Positions 18,882 through 21,810 of a stretch of DNA of 21,810 nucleotides are shown here, one piece after another. The stretch is from Oehlia diaphana (lineage: Eukaryota; Glomeromycota; Glomeromycetes; Glomerales; Glomeraceae): contig QZLH01000721.1 of NCBI GenBank assembly GCA_003833135.1, positions 35,962 to 57,771 on the forward strand. The letters are read 5' to 3'. The position numbers and the translations under genes were made by a program. Under the pieces are notes generated by a model. It was not told where the DNA came from, made no database searches, and was given only the letters and a program-made list of their open reading frames with translations. The stretch's first letter is position 1, and every line of letters starts with the position of its first letter.

Positions 18882-19199
18882 TAGAGTTTTGGATTTGAGT
18901 CAGGATGAGTCAACTCAAGTAAAATGAGTCAAGAGTTTTTTTGACTTAAAGAGTACTCAAGTCCAGGACTCGCAAGTTTATTTGAGTTAATTTGAGTCAA
19001 AGTTAAAGTGCAGACCAAAAAAACTTATCCATAATTTTACTCAGACTATTATTGTTATAGTACTAGCAGGAATTATAAATAGAGTTCAGCTGTACTGTCA
19101 ACCACATGATCCTGATTAACTTGAATTAAGAAATTTCTGACTTGAGTGCAAGTTCAACTTGAATCAACTCAAATTACATGAGTGCAAGTCCAAGCTCTA
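18882..19199. mobile_element. hAT-like MITE rich in GAGTCAA repeats
   Basis: The ends are TAGAGTTTTGGATTTGAG and, on the opposite strand, TAGAGCTTGGACTTG. They are flanked by AGCTAGGA (18874-18881) and AACTAGGA (19200-19207), a 7/8-match 8-base duplication. Both subterminal regions are built from repeated TTGAGTCAA/ACTCAAGT words in opposite orientations, the kind of subterminal repeats a transposase could bind. There is no open frame. The TAGAG termini and 8-base duplication match the element at 2702-3027 in type, though not in internal sequence. Confidence 0.7.
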
Positions 19200-19207
19200 A
19201 ACTAGGA

Positions 19208-20634
19208 TCATAGTATTAAGTTATTTCTTTGATATTTATAAAAATAAACAATATGTAAAGAGTAAGTAAAAGGTTTATTAAATAAGAAAGACAATAAACT
19301 AATACAAATAATCCAATTAAACATGAATAAAGTATAGTAATACTCTGGTATATACTGTATAATCAAATATAAATATAAAATTAAACAATTATAATTACAA
19401 CAAAAATTTTTGCCAGAATTTGTAATGTGATAACCATATGATTTTTTTTAATGAAAAAAAGAAATAATAAAAACAATTCATTAAAAATTTATTACTTAAT
19501 GTATATATACTGTATATATATAAATATAATAATATTTTTACTTAATTTTTATTTTTTTTTATTTTTCATTATTAATTTTTATATTATGTATATTTGGTAT
19601 ATTTGGTGAAGATATTGTAAAATTTGATTCAGTACAATTTTTTTTATTTAAACATTTATTCTAATTTTTTTTCTTCTAAAATTAGAAATTTTAATTAATT
19701 ATATAATTATTATGTAAATCATTTTTGATGCAATATTTTCTTATTACATGATATTATTTTTCTCCAATTTCTTTATTAAAATAATAGACATCCATCTAAT
19801 TACCAATTTTTATTATCTAATAAATATATTTATTTAACTTTTCAAATGTTGGTATCAATATTCAAAATTTAATAGAAAACCCATATTAGCTAGTATTCTG
19901 CATAAATTGATTTATAATACAGTATGATCCTAAAGAGCAAAAACGTATTTTGTGAATAACTTTTAATTTAGCAGTATAATTTTAATGATTTTTTTTTATC
20001 TTAATCGGGGTAATAAAAGCTATTGATTAAAAAAAAGATTATTGAAATTGGATTACTAAATCTCGAGATAATTATTTTTAGAGGTCAAATTAAGTATAAA
20101 TCAAGTCTGAATCAAATTGAATTTTAGAAGAAAAGTTTGATTTGTGCAAAACACTAAATTATTAGCACAGTACACATGATTGTTTTTAGTTATATGAGCA
20201 ATATTAAAGATTATATAGGACCTGCTTATTTATAATAGAGGTTACAATAAAATTTTAAAATTATATGTAAATTTATCTTATTTTAAATTTTCCTTTACTA
20301 AGTAATTTTACTACTTCTTCAGTTACATTTTTAAATTATATATATTTTTATTTTATAAAATATAATTTATTTTATAATTTATGCATTTGGTACTTTTTAT
20401 TTCTTTTAAAATTAGCCTAATTTTTAGATATAATTATTTTTAAAAAAAGTAAAAAAGTTCCTATTTAAAATAAGTTCAAAATTGATCAATAAATACAAAT
20501 ATATATATTATTTTTTAACAAAAAAAAAAAAATTTAAAAAAAATAACTTTAATTTATCCCATCTCCCTTTCCGATCTTGTATTTATTTATAATTTTTAAT
20601 AGAAAATTTCTTAATATATATTAGTGTTTGAAAC
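19208..20634. other. Long AT-rich spacer
   Basis: No open frame, exon chain or RNA gene is visible; runs of A, T and TATA dominate. The only structured part is a possible small element at 20079-20156. Confidence 0.5.
20079..20156. repeat. Possible short relative of the AAATCAAAT composite
   Basis: The segment starts TAGAGGTCAAATTAAG and ends, on the other strand, TAGTGTTTTGCACAAATC. The latter resembles the left terminus of the composite element at 1257 (TAGTGTTCTACAAACGATTC). It may be an internally deleted copy; no flanking duplication is evident. Confidence 0.3.
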
Positions 20635-20697
20635 ACATATTACGTGATTCTATAAAAAATTTTGAAAAAAAAATTCTAATAAATAAATCTTTAAAAA

Positions 20698-20743
20698 AAA
20701 CATATATTAGGTGCATTTTGATCTGTTCTGCAAGTTTACTTAG
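20698..20743. repeat. Dispersed copy of a fold-back element arm
   Basis: These 46 bases match 1901-1946 at 43 positions (both contain CTGTTCTGCAAGTTTACTTA). Just upstream, ATTACGTGATTCTAT (about 20639-20653) resembles the subterminal block of the same element. The order of blocks differs from the 1.8-2.2 kb copy, suggesting a rearranged or partial insertion. Confidence 0.65.
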
Positions 20744-20860
20744 TATGTCATAGATGGTTTTGAATATTATTTTTAAGTTATTTAACAAATTGTTTTTTTC
20801 TTTTTTTCATTAATTAAATAATCAGCATAAAAATTTACTTTTTTTGGAGGTAGACTAAAG

Positions 20861-21242
20861 CAGGGGTGTGATGTGACGTCTCAAGATTTTCAGTTGCGTC
20901 CCAGAATTTTCTGAGTGGCTCTGTAGGAAATCTTTCAACTGTGGCTGAGCTTACAGGGTTCTTCGTGATAGTGGCAAGTGCTTGCACGAGCCACATACAC
21001 TAGTCGAAATCAAAACTTTTGGTCATATGACTTTCGGCTAAGTTTTGGAATAAATTTCGGCCAAAGATCGATCTGTTCTAAGTTTTGACTAAATTTCGGC
21101 ACATGACTTTCCGAATGTCATTTCCGAAGTTCTTTACCAAAACTCATCATTTTCTGATGTTTTTTACCGAAACTGATCGTTTTATGTAAAATTTAACAAA
21201 AAGCAATAATCAACTAATAAATGCAAGTTTTATTTTTATTTA
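20861..21242. other. Probable terminal region of the transposon carrying the pseudogene
   Basis: GC content rises abruptly at CAGGGGTGTGATGTGACGTC (20861), which resembles the start of a DNA-transposon terminus. GTGGCTC (20915-20921) and GAGCCAC (20988-20994) are inverted. Further right are short direct repeats: CTAAGTTTTG..TAAATTTCGGC occurs twice (about 21040-21062 and 21078-21101), and TTTACCRAAACTSATCRTTTT occurs twice (about 21133-21183). It directly follows the 3' end of the minus-strand pseudogene, so I read it as that element's non-coding end. The other terminus lies outside the window. Confidence 0.45.
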
Positions 21243-21810
21243 TTAACGAATATTGTATTTTCTATTAACTGGATTTACAGCCATATATTCTTTCGCATTT
21301 TTCCGATCTGAAATTTTATACTTTACAGGTATAAATCTACTCAGAATATTATGTACCGGAATTATGCAGTCTCGATATTAGGGATAAAACTCAGGATTAC
21401 AAATTTCATCATCGGCAAAGCTGAAATGGTATCGAGAATTTGTAGATCTATACCATCAGATAAATGCTAAATTATGTTCTAATTCTCCATTCGGTAAATC
21501 AACCTTGTGAGAAAAAAAGAATTGTACTTATCCCGGCCAACAATCGACATTACTATCGTCTCGTGTCATAAATTTAGCCAAAATATACAAGCTCTTTATA
21601 TGATGAGCTGACATATTTGACCCAAATATCTCTGATCCAATTCTGCATCTACTGAACTGATTAATTTTGACAGAAATGACCCTTGAATCGTCATGCCCTT
21701 CTCCGAATGGCTTTTGAAACTCAAGTGTTTCATACGTCGCCATATAATATTCAACTAGCAAATCAAGCATCGAACTTGACATCACTACATTTTCAGATGT
21801 TGAATCCATC
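21243..21810 (-). pseudogene. Decayed C-terminal part of a transposon-associated protein
   Basis: On the minus strand an open frame enters from beyond the window edge and reads SVKINQFSRCRIGSEIFGSN, then ends at TAA (21530-21528). The same frame remains protein-like: VQFFFSHKVDLPNGELEHNL, TGA (21458-21456), WYRSTNSRYHFSFADDEICN, PEFYP, TAA (21380-21378), YRDCIIPVHNILSRFIPVKY and finally VNPVNRKYNIR before a double stop at 21245-21240. I recall this C-terminal domain (IGSEIFGS ... YPGQ.Q.FF ... RDCIIPVH.I ... NP.NRK) from many dispersed Rhizophagus proteins linked to transposable elements; the superfamily is uncertain. Two of the stops fit C-to-T change from CAA and CGA. The segment between EICN and PEFYP seems shortened. 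No functional product is expected. Confidence 0.7.

Overview
This window looks like nuclear DNA of an AT-rich fungus, most likely an arbuscular mycorrhizal fungus of the Rhizophagus type (Glomeromycotina). The evidence is very AT-rich spacers, genes split by many 60-100 base introns, fungal protein families, and a decayed transposon-associated domain at the right edge that I associate from memory with Rhizophagus. Genus-level assignment is inference.

Layout. Bases 1-7.5 kb hold no confident gene. They are a nest of small non-autonomous DNA transposons (MITEs): a composite built from AAATCAAAT-rich inverted arms (1257-2514) with a TA-flanked MITE and a fold-back element inside it, a hAT-like element (2702-3027), two elements with 7/8 or 8/8-base flanking duplications (4072-4248, 4269-4512), and a duplicated block ending in a 36-base perfect palindrome. 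From 7.77 to 18.53 kb there are five genes, all of which could be assembled exon by exon with intact frames: a mitochondrial-type hemerythrin (HHE) protein (+, 5 exons, 210 aa); an ALYREF/Yra1 mRNA-export adaptor (-, 6 exons, 275 aa); the RES-complex splicing factor Bud13/Cwc26 (+, 7 exons, 328 aa); the transcriptional coactivator MBF1 (-, 4 exons, 143 aa); and a family III CoA-transferase closest to SUGCT (+, 8 exons, 445 aa). ALYREF/Bud13 and MBF1/CoA-transferase are divergent pairs sharing 273- and 197-base promoters. The 8.7-11.9 kb gap between hemerythrin and ALYREF contains several inverted-repeat elements, an interstitial TTAGGG-like run and a cluster of hairpins. From 18.5 kb rightwards there is another hAT-like MITE, AT-rich spacer, and a minus-strand transposon-derived pseudogene with three in-frame stops that runs off the window.

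Functionally, three of the five genes act on gene expression (coactivation by MBF1, splicing/retention by Bud13, export by ALYREF); the other two are probably mitochondrial (iron/oxygen-binding hemerythrin and a dicarboxylate CoA-transferase). I see no operon-like or defence system. The most unusual observations are in splicing: an ALYREF intron that divides exactly into two normal-sized introns around a zero-length exon (AG|GTGAGT), a probable GC-AG intron in the hemerythrin gene, and a 12-base microexon that helps encode the probable catalytic aspartate of the CoA-transferase.
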